Origin: Leeuwenhoekiella polynyae
GTDB taxonomy: Bacteria; Bacteroidota; Bacteroidia; Flavobacteriales; Flavobacteriaceae
NCBI RefSeq assembly: GCF_042683665.1
Contig: NZ_JBHUOO010000008.1
DNA: 64,000 nt
Direction: 5' to 3' (one strand)
In this document: in pieces, positions 42,511 to 52,859 of the stretch
How the letters are laid out: every line of letters begins with the position of its first letter
Position numbering within the stretch: the stretch's first letter is position 1
Notes under the pieces: model-generated
What the model saw: the letters and a program-made list of their open reading frames with translations, nothing else
Databases searched by the model: none
What the model was told of the DNA's origin: nothing
Program-made: the position numbers and the translations under genes

Positions 42511-45258
42511 ATGTTCTCAAAATATTTATATAGATTCATTCTCGTTGTCCTGCTTCTTTCCGGAACATCAAATTATGCGCAAAACTTTTTTCCACCGGTA
42601 ACCAATTACAGCAGTAACACGTATAATGCGGCAAGTCAAAACTGGGGCTTAAGCACAGATGCAGACGGAATTTTATATGCAGCGAATAACGAAGGGTTAT
42701 TGCGTTTTGACGGTCAGCGATGGGAAGTTTTTACATTACCTAACCAGACCATCATACGCTCTGTTTACTGTCTGGGTGATCGTATTTATACCGGCTCTTA
42801 CGAGGAGTTTGGATACTGGACAAAAACACATGTTGGCGGTTTACAATACACCTCGCTTACACACCTTATTGATACTACGTTTCAAAATGAGGAGTTCTGG
42901 CAAATTTATTCGGTAGGAGATGCGGTTTATTTTAGATCCTTCGGAAAGCTGTACCGTTATGAAAATAACAAGATCTCTGCATTTCAGCCAGATTTTGTAA
43001 TTACCGCCATGACCTTCTTTAAAAATCAACTTTTTCTAGGCGCTAATGATGGAAGGATTTATCGTTTTCAAGCTGAAACATTTAATCCCGTTACTTTTAA
43101 TACCAATAATTCTAGCGCTATCATTGAGCTTACTTCTTTCAATGGAAAACTGCTCGCCGGAACACGCATCAATGGAATATTCAGTTTTAAAGATGAACAA
43201 CTCTTTCCCTGGGGAAACCCAAACCTAACTGAATTTTTAAACACAAACGAACTCAACAAAATTGAGCCTTTTAATGAAAGTCTCCTTATTATCGGAACTA
43301 TTAAAGGGGGTATTTTATATTACAATCCCAAGACACAAACCTTTAAAAATCAGTTTCGCCAAAACGGTCTGCAAAACAATACCGTATTATCACTTCATAA
43401 ATCAAATACTAAAGTCTGGCTGGGTCTAGATAATGGTATAGATGAGATTATCCCTGATGCTCCCATTCAATATTTTTTAGACAACACCGGGCAGCTGGGA
43501 GCTGTTTATGATATTGCCTATTTTAATGATGCCTTTTATGTGGGCAGCAATACCGGAGTACACAAGATCACTGATTCGGGTCTGTTTTTTATTCCCGGTT
43601 CTCAAGGACAAATATGGAGTTTCAGCACGATTAATGATCACTTATATGTGAATCACAACCTGGGATTGTTTGAATTGAAAAACGACCGACTCAGTCTTAT
43701 TTCAGGAGCTTCCGGAAGTTTTAGTCTAACGCAAATCCCTCAATCACAGGAATACATCAACAGCACATACAACGGCTTAAGACGGTATCAAATGCAAGCT
43801 GAAAATCTAGAAAACATTCCGCTTTTTGAAGCTGGCGGTGCCCCAGTAGAGCACATTATTTTTGAGGATAAAACGCACTTTTGGGCCGCACATCCGTATA
43901 AAGGTTTTTATGCTGCAGATCTTGATTTAGCCGAGTTGAAAATCAGCAACCAGCAGTTTTATACAACTCATGAATCGCTAGACGCTTACAAAACCACTAT
44001 ACATCAAATTGAAGGTCAGACTGCTTTTTACAACGCCGGCAATTGGTATCGCTATAACCGTATAAGTAAAGATCTCGAACTTTTTAAGGATTTAAAATCC
44101 TATCGTTCTTATGCTTTACTGAGTAATCAGGAAAACTCGTATTGGTTTAAAAACCGAAATGGAAACGGTCTTGTTTACACAGATTTCAATAAGGACAGTA
44201 TATTCATTTATGAACCTGTTTTAGAAAGCAGATCTATAAAAAACTATGAACGTATTATAAAGCGTAACGACAGTATTTCTTTGATTACACTGAATGAAGG
44301 TTTTGGGAGATTAAATCTTACTCAACTGAAACAAGCCGGCACACGAGAGCAAATGCAAGAACCCTTACTCAGTATGGTTTCTACTTCAAAGGATACATTA
44401 GACATTAATGCTTCAATCTTTAAAATAGATTATAATGAATCTGCAACTATTGATTTTGAAGTAGCTGCACCTTCTTTACATAAACCTGAATTTTATTATA
44501 CTCTTTCTAACGGAAATAAAGACTACACTAAAGGCACACTCTCTTTTCAGAATTTACAATCCGGGAGTTATAAACTCAACATTTGGCCTCTCGTTAACGG
44601 GAAACAAGGAGAAAAGCCGCTTACGATAGAGTTTGTGATCAGCAGACCATGGTATTTATCTAATCTGATGATTGTTATCTATGTATTATTGCTTTTTGGA
44701 ATCATCTTCCTTATTGCAGTAATCAATAAAAATAAACTGAATAAACACCGTAGGGAACTTGAAGAACGTCTGGTTAAGGAACAAGAACGTAAAACCCAGA
44801 TCGCAGAACGCAATAAACTACTGCAAGAGATCAATACTAAACGCAAAGAACTTGCTAATACAACCTATCTGGCCGCAAAACGTAACAGCAGTTTACTTGA
44901 TATTAAAAATGAACTGGAGGATGTAAAAGAAAAAGGCGGAAACCCTAAAAAGGTTTCCAACATTCAAAGCAAGATCAATCACATCATCGACGCAAAAGAT
45001 AACTGGAAGGTTTTTGAAACGACTTTCAAAGAAATCAACGATGATTTCTTCCATCAGTTATTGGAAGATCATCCTGATTTAAGTTCAAAAGATTTAAAAC
45101 TCTGTGCCTATTTAAAAATGAATTTAAGCACCAAAGAAATTGCTCCACTGATGGCAATTTCGGTTCGTGGAGTAGAGATTCATCGGTATAGATTACGTAA
45201 AAAATTAGGTCTAAAAAGCGGTAAGAATTTATCAAAATACCTGATCAAAAATTATTAA
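42511..45258 (+). CDS. Membrane-spanning one-component regulator: propeller sensor with LuxR-type HTH
   Basis: A 915-residue protein. Signal peptide (to about residue 23), then a periplasmic sensor made of two-component-regulator-propeller blades (WGLSTDADGILYAANNEGLLRFDGQRWEVF) to about 620 and a triple-tyrosine (Y_Y_Y)-like domain (about 640-710). A single TM (SNLMIVIYVLLLFGIIFLIAVI, near 716-736), a coiled coil (about 738-805), and a C-terminal LuxR/GerE HTH (DLSSKDLKLCAYLKMNLSTKEIAPLMAISVRGVEIHRYRLRKKLG). No histidine kinase or receiver domain, so it is neither a classical hybrid two-component sensor nor a cytosolic factor; it resembles SusR-type membrane regulators. It sits directly before SusC, so it probably controls the PUL in response to a glycan-derived ligand. 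Confidence 0.9.
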   Translation: MFSKYLYRFILVVLLLSGTSNYAQNFFPPVTNYSSNTYNAASQNWGLSTDADGILYAANNEGLLRFDGQRWEVFTLPNQTIIRSVYCLGDRIYTGSYEEFGYWTKTHVGGLQYTSLTHLIDTTFQNEEFWQIYSVGDAVYFRSFGKLYRYENNKISAFQPDFVITAMTFFKNQLFLGANDGRIYRFQAETFNPVTFNTNNSSAIIELTSFNGKLLAGTRINGIFSFKDEQLFPWGNPNLTEFLNTNELNKIEPFNESLLIIGTIKGGILYYNPKTQTFKNQFRQNGLQNNTVLSLHKSNTKVWLGLDNGIDEIIPDAPIQYFLDNTGQLGAVYDIAYFNDAFYVGSNTGVHKITDSGLFFIPGSQGQIWSFSTINDHLYVNHNLGLFELKNDRLSLISGASGSFSLTQIPQSQEYINSTYNGLRRYQMQAENLENIPLFEAGGAPVEHIIFEDKTHFWAAHPYKGFYAADLDLAELKISNQQFYTTHESLDAYKTTIHQIEGQTAFYNAGNWYRYNRISKDLELFKDLKSYRSYALLSNQENSYWFKNRNGNGLVYTDFNKDSIFIYEPVLESRSIKNYERIIKRNDSISLITLNEGFGRLNLTQLKQAGTREQMQEPLLSMVSTSKDTLDINASIFKIDYNESATIDFEVAAPSLHKPEFYYTLSNGNKDYTKGTLSFQNLQSGSYKLNIWPLVNGKQGEKPLTIEFVISRPWYLSNLMIVIYVLLLFGIIFLIAVINKNKLNKHRRELEERLVKEQERKTQIAERNKLLQEINTKRKELANTTYLAAKRNSSLLDIKNELEDVKEKGGNPKKVSNIQSKINHIIDAKDNWKVFETTFKEINDDFFHQLLEDHPDLSSKDLKLCAYLKMNLSTKEIAPLMAISVRGVEIHRYRLRKKLGLKSGKNLSKYLIKNY

Positions 45259-45483
45259 ATTCTCATACTTCAAAAGCTATTTTAACTAAAAAATACTTTC
45301 TCAACACTACATCAAGGCAGTTTACGAAAACGTTATAATTACATTTTTTAAATTATAAATAACTACAAAACAACAAGTTATTATAATTTAACAATCTGAT
45401 GTGTTTTTTATGTAGCTATATTAACTTATTCCTCTGCTATATTGACCCCAAAATCATAAAAACCAATTCAAATTTTAGTGTGT

Positions 45484-48400
45484 ATGAAACTTAAAATAAC
45501 TTTTCTGTTATTTCTGTCACTCGTTACTTTTGGAGTAACAGCACAGGATACAAAAACAGTAACGGGTACTGTTATAGATACTCGTGATGTGCCATTACCG
45601 GGAGCAGAAGTTAAAGTTGTTGACAAAGACAACTATGCTGTTACCGATTTTGACGGAAACTTTTCATTAGACGTTGTAGTAGGAGATCAAGTACGTGTAA
45701 CGTATTTAGGTTTTGAAGCTCAAACATTTTCTATAACTAATGACGCTACATATAATATAGTGTTGCAAGATCAGTCGAGCGAACTTGATGAAGTGGTTGT
45801 TGTAGGGTATGGTAATCAGAAAAAATCTGATATTACCGGAGCGATCGTTTCTGTTGATAGTGAAGAGATTACTAAGCAACCTGCTACTTCTGCTTTGACT
45901 TCTGTTCAGGGTAAAGTTGCCGGTGTTAATATTATCGCAAACGATGCACCCGGTTCTACACCTACAGTTTTAATGCGTGGTCTGGGTACTGCAGAAGGAG
46001 GTAGATCTCCTCTTTATATCGTAGATGGCCAACCATTGACTGATATTACCAGCATCAACCCTAACGACATTGAATCAATCGATTTCTTAAAGGGAGCTTC
46101 CTATGCCAACATTTATGGTATTCGTGCTGCAAACGGTGTTATTCTGATCACTACTAAACGTGGTAAGCAAGGTAAAACCGTATTTTCTTTTGAGTCGTAT
46201 TATGGAGCTAAAACCATCTTAAACCCACTTAAGATGGCAAATGCACAGCAGTATACGCAATATTTTAATGAGGAAAGTGCTGCAAATGGAGGCTTTTTAC
46301 TTCAACAAAATCAACGTTATAATACGGACTGGTATGATGAATTACTACAAACGGGTACCATTAACAACAATAGTTTTTCGGTTTCAGGAGCAGGAGAAAA
46401 CATAGACTATTTCTTGAGCTACAACCTGTACCAAGAGAAAGGTATTTTAGAAGGTCAGCAGTACAACCGTGGTACTATTCGTAGTAACAACACCTATCAC
46501 TTATTTAATGACCGTTTGCGTTTTGTACAAAATTTAAACGTTGCTTATACTAATGAAACTCCTAAACCTTTTGGAGCTTTTAGTACAGCCTATCGCCAGT
46601 CTCCGTTGGTTCCTGTGCGCTATGACAATGGCCTTTTTGGACAATCTTTTGTAAACCAATCTACCGGAGTTGTAGGGTTTACTACACAGCCTGGCGAAAC
46701 TTTAGGAAGATTGAATTCACATGGAAATCCAGTTGCCCAAGTGTATTATGAAGACGAGCAAATCAACACTACCAGCCTTCAAGGACAAATCGCTGCAGAG
46801 TTTGATATTACAGACGATTTAATGTTAACCACCCGTTTTGGAGCAACAAAATTTTACTCTACTAAGAAAACTTACAATGATATTAGAGGTCAGTGGTTAA
46901 ATGCAAATCCTAATCGTACAGAGGCTCAATTTGAAGCAGGGAGAATCCCTGACGAAGATGGTGTTTCTACAGAATTTGCCAATAATTCATATACCATTAG
47001 ACGCTTAGAATCATATCGTTGGAATATTGAAAGTTTCTTAACATATAATAAATCCTTTGATGAGCACAACCTGAGTGCTACTTTAGGTATTAGCCGTGAA
47101 AACTATCAAGGAGGTGAGTTTACCGAGGCTCAGGCTTATGATATAAGACCAGAGCGCAACCTGCGTAACTTCAACTTGAGAACCAGTCAGTTATTTAATG
47201 ATAACGTAGACGGTGATACGTATCAAAGCACCAATCTACAGTCCTACTTTGGTCGCGTAGAATACAATTATGATCAACGTTACTATGTTAGAGCAGTAAT
47301 AAGACGTGATGGAACCAGTGATTTTGCCACCGGTGACAACAACTTCTTTGGATATTTCCCAGCGGTAAGTTTAGGTTGGACGATGACTAACGAAGCCTTT
47401 ATGGAAGATAACGGCGTGTTAGACAACCTGAAATTCTTTGCTGGTTGGGGTAAATTGGGTAACCAGGCAATTCCTTTTAACGTACAGTCTATTGATGCAG
47501 GAGCAGGAAGCCGCAATACCAATTATGTTTTTGGTCCTTTACAGAGTTTAACTGTAGGAGCAGCCTTAGGTACTCCTGCAATACCACTTTCTTGGGAGGT
47601 CACTGAGGAATTTGAAGCTGGTTTTGACTTTGCGTTATTCAACCGTAAACTGTCTGGTACTATTGACTACTACAACCGTTTGAATACTAATGCAATCTTA
47701 AGCGTACGCCCTCTATTAAATTCTGAGTACAGTAATAACTTCTTTGATGAAGCTGCTGAAATCTCTAACTCTGGTTTTGAATTTCTATTAAACTGGAGAG
47801 ATCAAATAGGATCAGACTTTAGCTATAATATTGGCCTAAACCTTTCAACAAATAAAAACCGCGTTCAAAATGTAAAACCAGCTTATGACGGTGCCATAGG
47901 TGGTAGCTTGGGTAACGGCCGTATTACCAAACGTCTTGCAGAAGGTCAACCAATTTTTGCGTGGTGGATGTACGAAGCAGATGGCGTATGGCAAACTCAA
48001 GATGAAATTGAAAGCAATCCTTCTTTAGTAAGCGCTGCTCCCGGACACTTGCGTTACAAAGATCAAAATGGAGATGGTGTGATTGATGATCGTGATAAGA
48101 AATACTTTGGCTCTTATATTCCTACCTATAACTACGGGATCAATCTAGGTGCAAACTACAAAAACTTTGACTTGAGTGTTACTGGTTTTGGTGTTGGTGG
48201 CAATAAGGTTTACAACGGCCTATACAACACCCGTTTAGGTGGTGAGAATATTTCACAAGAAATCTTCAACAAAAGATGGACAGGACCAGGTTCTACCAAT
48301 GTGAATCCAGGAGCTGATCGAGATGTTGAAGCCTCTTCGTATTACTTAGAAGATGGTTCTTATTTTAGAATCAACAACATTACTGTAGGATACACCTTGC

Positions 48401-48609
48401 CTGAAATATCTTCTTTTATAAACAGTGCACGGGTCTATGTAACGCTACAAAACCCATTTATGTTCACAAAATACTCTGGTTTCACTCCAGAATTGAATCA
48501 AGGAGACAGGCGTGATAATGATGGAGACCCTACAAATACAACAGGTATCGAGCTTTCACCATATCCTAATACGCGTTCGTTCATTGTTGGAGCAAACTTC
48601 AAATTATAA
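45484..48609 (+). CDS. susC: SusC/RagA-family TonB-dependent transporter (PUL)
   Basis: A 1041-residue outer-membrane transporter; the ATG at 45484 gives the signal peptide MKLKITFLLFLSLVTFGVTAQ (a GTG two codons earlier is less likely). It has a carboxypeptidase-regulatory domain at about 25-100 and a plug starting with the SusC box SSELDEVVVVGYGNQKKSDITGA, then the barrel ending SFIVGANFKL. It has no STN domain, unlike the SusC at 34734, which fits control by the one-component regulator rather than FecIR. SusD follows after 11 bp. It transports oligosaccharides across the outer membrane. Confidence 0.96.
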   Translation: MKLKITFLLFLSLVTFGVTAQDTKTVTGTVIDTRDVPLPGAEVKVVDKDNYAVTDFDGNFSLDVVVGDQVRVTYLGFEAQTFSITNDATYNIVLQDQSSELDEVVVVGYGNQKKSDITGAIVSVDSEEITKQPATSALTSVQGKVAGVNIIANDAPGSTPTVLMRGLGTAEGGRSPLYIVDGQPLTDITSINPNDIESIDFLKGASYANIYGIRAANGVILITTKRGKQGKTVFSFESYYGAKTILNPLKMANAQQYTQYFNEESAANGGFLLQQNQRYNTDWYDELLQTGTINNNSFSVSGAGENIDYFLSYNLYQEKGILEGQQYNRGTIRSNNTYHLFNDRLRFVQNLNVAYTNETPKPFGAFSTAYRQSPLVPVRYDNGLFGQSFVNQSTGVVGFTTQPGETLGRLNSHGNPVAQVYYEDEQINTTSLQGQIAAEFDITDDLMLTTRFGATKFYSTKKTYNDIRGQWLNANPNRTEAQFEAGRIPDEDGVSTEFANNSYTIRRLESYRWNIESFLTYNKSFDEHNLSATLGISRENYQGGEFTEAQAYDIRPERNLRNFNLRTSQLFNDNVDGDTYQSTNLQSYFGRVEYNYDQRYYVRAVIRRDGTSDFATGDNNFFGYFPAVSLGWTMTNEAFMEDNGVLDNLKFFAGWGKLGNQAIPFNVQSIDAGAGSRNTNYVFGPLQSLTVGAALGTPAIPLSWEVTEEFEAGFDFALFNRKLSGTIDYYNRLNTNAILSVRPLLNSEYSNNFFDEAAEISNSGFEFLLNWRDQIGSDFSYNIGLNLSTNKNRVQNVKPAYDGAIGGSLGNGRITKRLAEGQPIFAWWMYEADGVWQTQDEIESNPSLVSAAPGHLRYKDQNGDGVIDDRDKKYFGSYIPTYNYGINLGANYKNFDLSVTGFGVGGNKVYNGLYNTRLGGENISQEIFNKRWTGPGSTNVNPGADRDVEASSYYLEDGSYFRINNITVGYTLPEISSFINSARVYVTLQNPFMFTKYSGFTPELNQGDRRDNDGDPTNTTGIELSPYPNTRSFIVGANFKL

Positions 48610-48620
48610 AAACAAAGACT

Positions 48621-50045
48621 ATGAAATTTATATATAAAACACTCTTATTAAGCCTGTTTACCGGGCTTGTCTTTAGCAGTTGTGATGATTTTGTTGAAGA
48701 AGTAGATATTGTAGATCCTGTTGCCGAAGAAGGCGAAGATTATCAACCCGTTGATTTTGTAAATGGTGTTTATGGGATGCATACTGAGTTTTCTTATGCA
48801 TTCTCTTACCTAGGAATCACCGATATGATCTCTGATAATTCAGATAAGGGAAGTTCGCCTACAGATAGCGGTACAGACAAGCGTGCTTTAGATGAATTAA
48901 ACTTCACCTCATCTTCTATTTCAGTAACTGCTATGTGGACGATTTGGTACAAAACCATCGGTAGAGCTTCACAAACAATAGAAATAGCAAATACTTTTGA
49001 AGGTCAAACAGCAGTACCTAGCGCTCGCGTTATTGGTGAAGCAAAATTTTTAAGAGCCCTTAACTATTTCTGGTTGGTTCGTTCTTTTGGAGCAATCCCT
49101 ATTCAAGAAATCAACCTAGTAGAACGCGCTCCTGTTGAAGAGGTTTATGATTATATCGAGCAAGACTTAGTAGACGCGATTGATGCGCTTCCTCTTAAAA
49201 GTGATTATACTAACACAGAGCTAGGTCGTGCAACTAAGGGTGCTGCTCAGGGTTTATTAGCCAAAGTTTACTTATATCAAAAAAAATGGCAAGAAGCCGC
49301 TGATATAGCAAATACAGTGATCACTTCTAATCAGTATAGCTTAGATCCTAATTATGCTAATGTATGGAGAGTAACCGGTGAAAATGGTCCGGGTTCTTTA
49401 TTTGAAATTCAAGCACGTGGAGAAATTCCTCAGCATGGTGTGCAACAGTACTCTCAAGTACAAGGAGCTCGTGGTGGTGATAACGGTTGGGGCTGGGGCT
49501 TCAATACACCTTCTCAAAACTTAGAAGATGCGTTTAACGCAGCAGGTGACAACATTCGCCGTGATGCTACCATTATTTTTGCAGGTGAAACCTTGTTTGA
49601 TGGTCGGATAGTTGACGCCGGTGTAGAAAATCCACGTTATAGCGAAAAGGCCTATTCTTCTGCAAATGCAGGACAAAGTGATGGCGATAAGAACATTAGA
49701 GTGTTGCGTTATGCGGAAGTACTCCTTATTCGTGCTGAAGCTTTAAACGAACTTGGACAAACCAGTGCTGCTTTAGCACCTCTCAATTTAGTTAGATCTC
49801 GTGTTGAGTTACCAGCAGTAACTTCTACAGATCAAGGAACCGTACGTCAGGCTATCTGGACGGAACGTCGTCTGGAATTAGCTATGGAGCACGACCGCTG
49901 GTTTGATCTTGTGCGTACCGGTCAGGCTGAATCTGCAATGGCGGCAGATGGTAAAACATTTATTGTTGGTAAACACGAATTATTCCCGATCCCTAACAAT
50001 CAGTTGGTTCAAACTCCTGAAATGGGACAGAACCCGGGATACTAA
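48621..50045 (+). CDS. susD: SusD/RagB-family glycan-binding lipoprotein
   Basis: A 474-residue surface lipoprotein with lipoprotein signal GLVFSSC (Cys21) and the SusD/RagB fold: FLRALNYFWLVRSFGAIPI and RATKGAAQGLLAKVYLYQKKWQEAADIANTVI TPR helices, the C-terminal RYAEVLLIRAEALNELG, WTERRLELAMEHDRWFDLVRTG and LFPIPNNQL motifs. It starts 11 bp after the SusC stop. It forms the ligand-binding lid of the SusCD pair. The GH144-like and GH3 neighbours suggest a beta-glucan ligand. Confidence 0.95.
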   Translation: MKFIYKTLLLSLFTGLVFSSCDDFVEEVDIVDPVAEEGEDYQPVDFVNGVYGMHTEFSYAFSYLGITDMISDNSDKGSSPTDSGTDKRALDELNFTSSSISVTAMWTIWYKTIGRASQTIEIANTFEGQTAVPSARVIGEAKFLRALNYFWLVRSFGAIPIQEINLVERAPVEEVYDYIEQDLVDAIDALPLKSDYTNTELGRATKGAAQGLLAKVYLYQKKWQEAADIANTVITSNQYSLDPNYANVWRVTGENGPGSLFEIQARGEIPQHGVQQYSQVQGARGGDNGWGWGFNTPSQNLEDAFNAAGDNIRRDATIIFAGETLFDGRIVDAGVENPRYSEKAYSSANAGQSDGDKNIRVLRYAEVLLIRAEALNELGQTSAALAPLNLVRSRVELPAVTSTDQGTVRQAIWTERRLELAMEHDRWFDLVRTGQAESAMAADGKTFIVGKHELFPIPNNQLVQTPEMGQNPGY

Positions 50046-50086
50046 TTCAATAAATTTTAATCTCGATCATCGAATAAAAAGTAATT

Positions 50087-51460
50087 ATGCGATATATTTT
50101 AATTGGGTTGATCCTACTATCCCTGCCAGGATGTAAGGGTCGTGATTCTGAAGCAGAAAAACGGGAAGTGCAAGACACTTCCCAGATTTCTCCTTCTAAT
50201 GATGAAGAGAGTCTCCTAGACTCGGTACAAAAACAAACCATTAATTATTTCTGGGATGGAGCCAATACAAATTCCGGGCTCGCTCCAGAGCGTATTCATC
50301 TGGATGACATTTATCCTTCTAACGATAAGAATGTAGTAACTATTGGCGGCACCGGTTTTGGTCTTATGGCAATTCTCGCCGGAGCAGAACGTGGTTTCAT
50401 TCCTAAAGATTCAGCATTTGCCCGCTTTCAGAAAATGGTTGATTTCTTAGATAATGCAGACCGTTTTCATGGTGCCTGGCCACACTGGCTAGACGGGACA
50501 ACCGGTAAGGTGAAACCTTTCAGTAAATATGATGATGGTGGCGATCTGGTAGAAACTGCTTTTCTGGTTCAGGGATTACTTAGCGTTGCTGAATACTACA
50601 AAGGCGGCAGTGACGAAGAGAAAGCGCTTGCTGCTCAAATTCAAAGAATGTGGGAAGAAGTTGAATGGGACTGGTATACACAAGGTAAAGACGTGCTCTA
50701 TTGGCACTGGTCACCTAATGTAGGCTGGAAGATGAACTTCCCCGTAGGAGGTTATAACGAGGCGCTTATTATGTATGTACTTGCAGCGGCATCTCCTACA
50801 CACCCTATCACAAAGGCTGTTTATGAAAAAGGCTGGGCTATTGATGGTAAGATCGCTCAGGATACAACTATGTATGGTATGCGTACTGTTCTCAACCACT
50901 TTGAACACGATGATGCTCCTGTAGGTCCACTTTTCTGGGCGCATTATTCTTATTTAGGATTAAACCCAAAAGGGCTTTCTGATCAATATGGAGATTATTG
51001 GAAACTCAATGTAAACCACGCGAAGATTCAATATGAATATGCTGTTGAAAATCCAAAAGGTTTTAAAGGCTATGGGCCCGACCTTTGGGGAATGACTTCG
51101 AGCTATTCTATGAAAGGCTATGCCGGGCATCGTCCAGGTAATGACCTTGGGGTCATATCACCCACTGCTGCTTTATCATCTATGCCTTACACCCCTAAAG
51201 AAAGTCAGGCTTTTTTACACCATATGTATACCGATTTAGATTCTCTTGTTGGAAAATATGGTCCGTATGATGCGTTTAGCTTACAAGAGGATTGGTATTT
51301 ACCGCGCTATTTAGCGATTGATCAAGGTCCTATCCCGGTGATGATTGAAAACTACCGAAGCGGCTTGCTTTGGGATCTGTTTATGAAAAATGAAGAAGTA
51401 CTCAACGGACTTAGAAAACTAGGTTTTGAGAGTCCGTATCTAAAAAACGAAGAGGATTAA
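50087..51460 (+). CDS. GH144-like glucanase lipoprotein (COG5368)
   Basis: A 457-residue lipoprotein (MRYILIGLILLSLPGC, Cys16) with an (alpha/alpha)6-type catalytic domain of the putative glucoamylase family COG5368, which includes GH144 beta-1,2-glucanases. Seen: TINYFWDGANTNSGLAPER, GTGFGLMAILAGAERGFI, FHGAWPHWLDGTTGKV, YDDGGDLVETAFLVQGLL, WDWYTQGKDVLYWHWSP, GPLFWAHYSYLGLNPKGLSD and VISPTAALSSMPYTP, with several conserved Asp/Glu. The lipid anchor implies a surface or periplasmic face. Its partner at 51456 is a paralogue with the same motifs. Endo-action on beta-1,2-glucan is inferred from family membership. Confidence 0.87.
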   Translation: MRYILIGLILLSLPGCKGRDSEAEKREVQDTSQISPSNDEESLLDSVQKQTINYFWDGANTNSGLAPERIHLDDIYPSNDKNVVTIGGTGFGLMAILAGAERGFIPKDSAFARFQKMVDFLDNADRFHGAWPHWLDGTTGKVKPFSKYDDGGDLVETAFLVQGLLSVAEYYKGGSDEEKALAAQIQRMWEEVEWDWYTQGKDVLYWHWSPNVGWKMNFPVGGYNEALIMYVLAAASPTHPITKAVYEKGWAIDGKIAQDTTMYGMRTVLNHFEHDDAPVGPLFWAHYSYLGLNPKGLSDQYGDYWKLNVNHAKIQYEYAVENPKGFKGYGPDLWGMTSSYSMKGYAGHRPGNDLGVISPTAALSSMPYTPKESQAFLHHMYTDLDSLVGKYGPYDAFSLQEDWYLPRYLAIDQGPIPVMIENYRSGLLWDLFMKNEEVLNGLRKLGFESPYLKNEED

Positions 51461-52853
51461 AAATTTAATTTACATAGTATTTGTATTGAGCCTATTAGGG
51501 TGTTCTAGCGACAGCAGCGATGCTGTCGCCGACATCCCTGATGAAACTCCTGACGAGGGAAATGGTGGTGAGAACCCCACTACAGAACCTGACTTGACTG
51601 ATGAAGAACTTTTAGATCTTACGCAGGAGGAAACATTCACGTATTTCTGGGATTATGCCAATGCCGAATCGGGTGCAGCTAAAGAACGCTACATTCCTGC
51701 AAATCCTACCCAGGACCAGCACGTTGTTGCTTCGGGCGGCACCGGCTTTGGACTAATGGGAATTCTGGTGGGGATTGAAAGACAGTTTATTTCAAGAACT
51801 GAAGGTTTTAACCGACTTTCAAAAATCATCAATTTTCTGGAAGGAGCAGATCGTTTTCACGGTGCCTGGCCGCATTGGATCAATGGTACAACAGGAAAGG
51901 TGATTCCCTTTAGCTCATTAGATGATGGTGCAGATTTAGTAGAGACTTCTTTTGTTGCTCAGGGATTAATAACTGTTGGGGAATATTTCAAAAATGGTTC
52001 TGCCGAAGAACAGGCTCTGGCTCAAAAGGCCTTTGAATTGATACATGGTATTGAGTGGAATTGGTTTACGCAAGGCGAAAACGTGCTGTACTGGCACTGG
52101 AGTCCGGATAATGAGTTTGCCATAAATCTTAGATTACAAGGGTATAATGAGACCTTAATTACCTATGTTATGGCAGCTGCTTCCAAAGATTTTTCCATTG
52201 CGCCTGAAGTCTACAATCAGGGTTGGGCACAAAATGGCGGTATCAAATCTTCGGCAGTGGCTTACGGTTATCCGCTTGAAGTGAAACACGCCGGAGCAGA
52301 GCAAACCGGAGGTCCGCTTTTTTGGGCGCATTATTCCTATTTAGGTCTAAATCCTTTTGGTTTATCAGATGCTAATGTAAATTATGAGACAGCTACAACA
52401 AACCATGCTTTGAGCAATTATGCATATTGTGTGCAAAATCCGTTAGGATGGCGCGATTACGGGCAGAATCTATGGGGACTCACAGCAAGTTACACAATCA
52501 ATGCTGACGGAAGTTTAGGTTATAATGCACATGGTCCAGGTGATGACACCGGTGTGATTTCGCCAACTGCCGCGCTGAGTTCCTTTCCGTATACGCCTGA
52601 AAAATCCATGGCTGCTTTGCGCAGATTTTATGAACTGAAGAATATTTTACTAGGTCCTGCCGGATTTTACGATGCATTCAGTCCGATTCAAAATTATGAA
52701 GTGGCCGAAGCCTATCTAGCCATTGATCAGGGGCCAATTTTGGTTATGATCGAAAATCACCGAAGCGGGCTACTCTGGAAGTTGTTTATGCAAAACGAAC
52801 GTGTACAGGCCAGTCTTGACAAACTAAATTTCACCTATACCGTACCTCAATAA
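51456..52853 (+). CDS. Second GH144-like glucanase lipoprotein, apparent ATT start
   Basis: A paralogue of the gene before it, with the same motif order (ETFTYFWDYANAESGAAKERYI, GTGFGLMGILVGIERQF, FHGAWPHWINGTTGKV, LDDGADLVETSFVAQGL, WNWFTQGENVLYWHWSP, GPLFWAHYSYLGLNPFGLSD). The lipoprotein signal KNLIYIVFVLSLLGC is complete only if translation starts at the ATT at 51456, which overlaps the preceding TAA (ATTAA). There is no ATG, GTG or upstream TTG; the TTG at 51486 lies inside the signal. A beta-sandwich-like acidic linker (DIPDETPDEGNGGENPTTEPD) follows the Cys. Expected role: a second enzyme with different chain-length preference. Confidence 0.83.
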   Translation: MKNLIYIVFVLSLLGCSSDSSDAVADIPDETPDEGNGGENPTTEPDLTDEELLDLTQEETFTYFWDYANAESGAAKERYIPANPTQDQHVVASGGTGFGLMGILVGIERQFISRTEGFNRLSKIINFLEGADRFHGAWPHWINGTTGKVIPFSSLDDGADLVETSFVAQGLITVGEYFKNGSAEEQALAQKAFELIHGIEWNWFTQGENVLYWHWSPDNEFAINLRLQGYNETLITYVMAAASKDFSIAPEVYNQGWAQNGGIKSSAVAYGYPLEVKHAGAEQTGGPLFWAHYSYLGLNPFGLSDANVNYETATTNHALSNYAYCVQNPLGWRDYGQNLWGLTASYTINADGSLGYNAHGPGDDTGVISPTAALSSFPYTPEKSMAALRRFYELKNILLGPAGFYDAFSPIQNYEVAEAYLAIDQGPILVMIENHRSGLLWKLFMQNERVQASLDKLNFTYTVPQ

Positions 52854-52859
52854 AATTCA

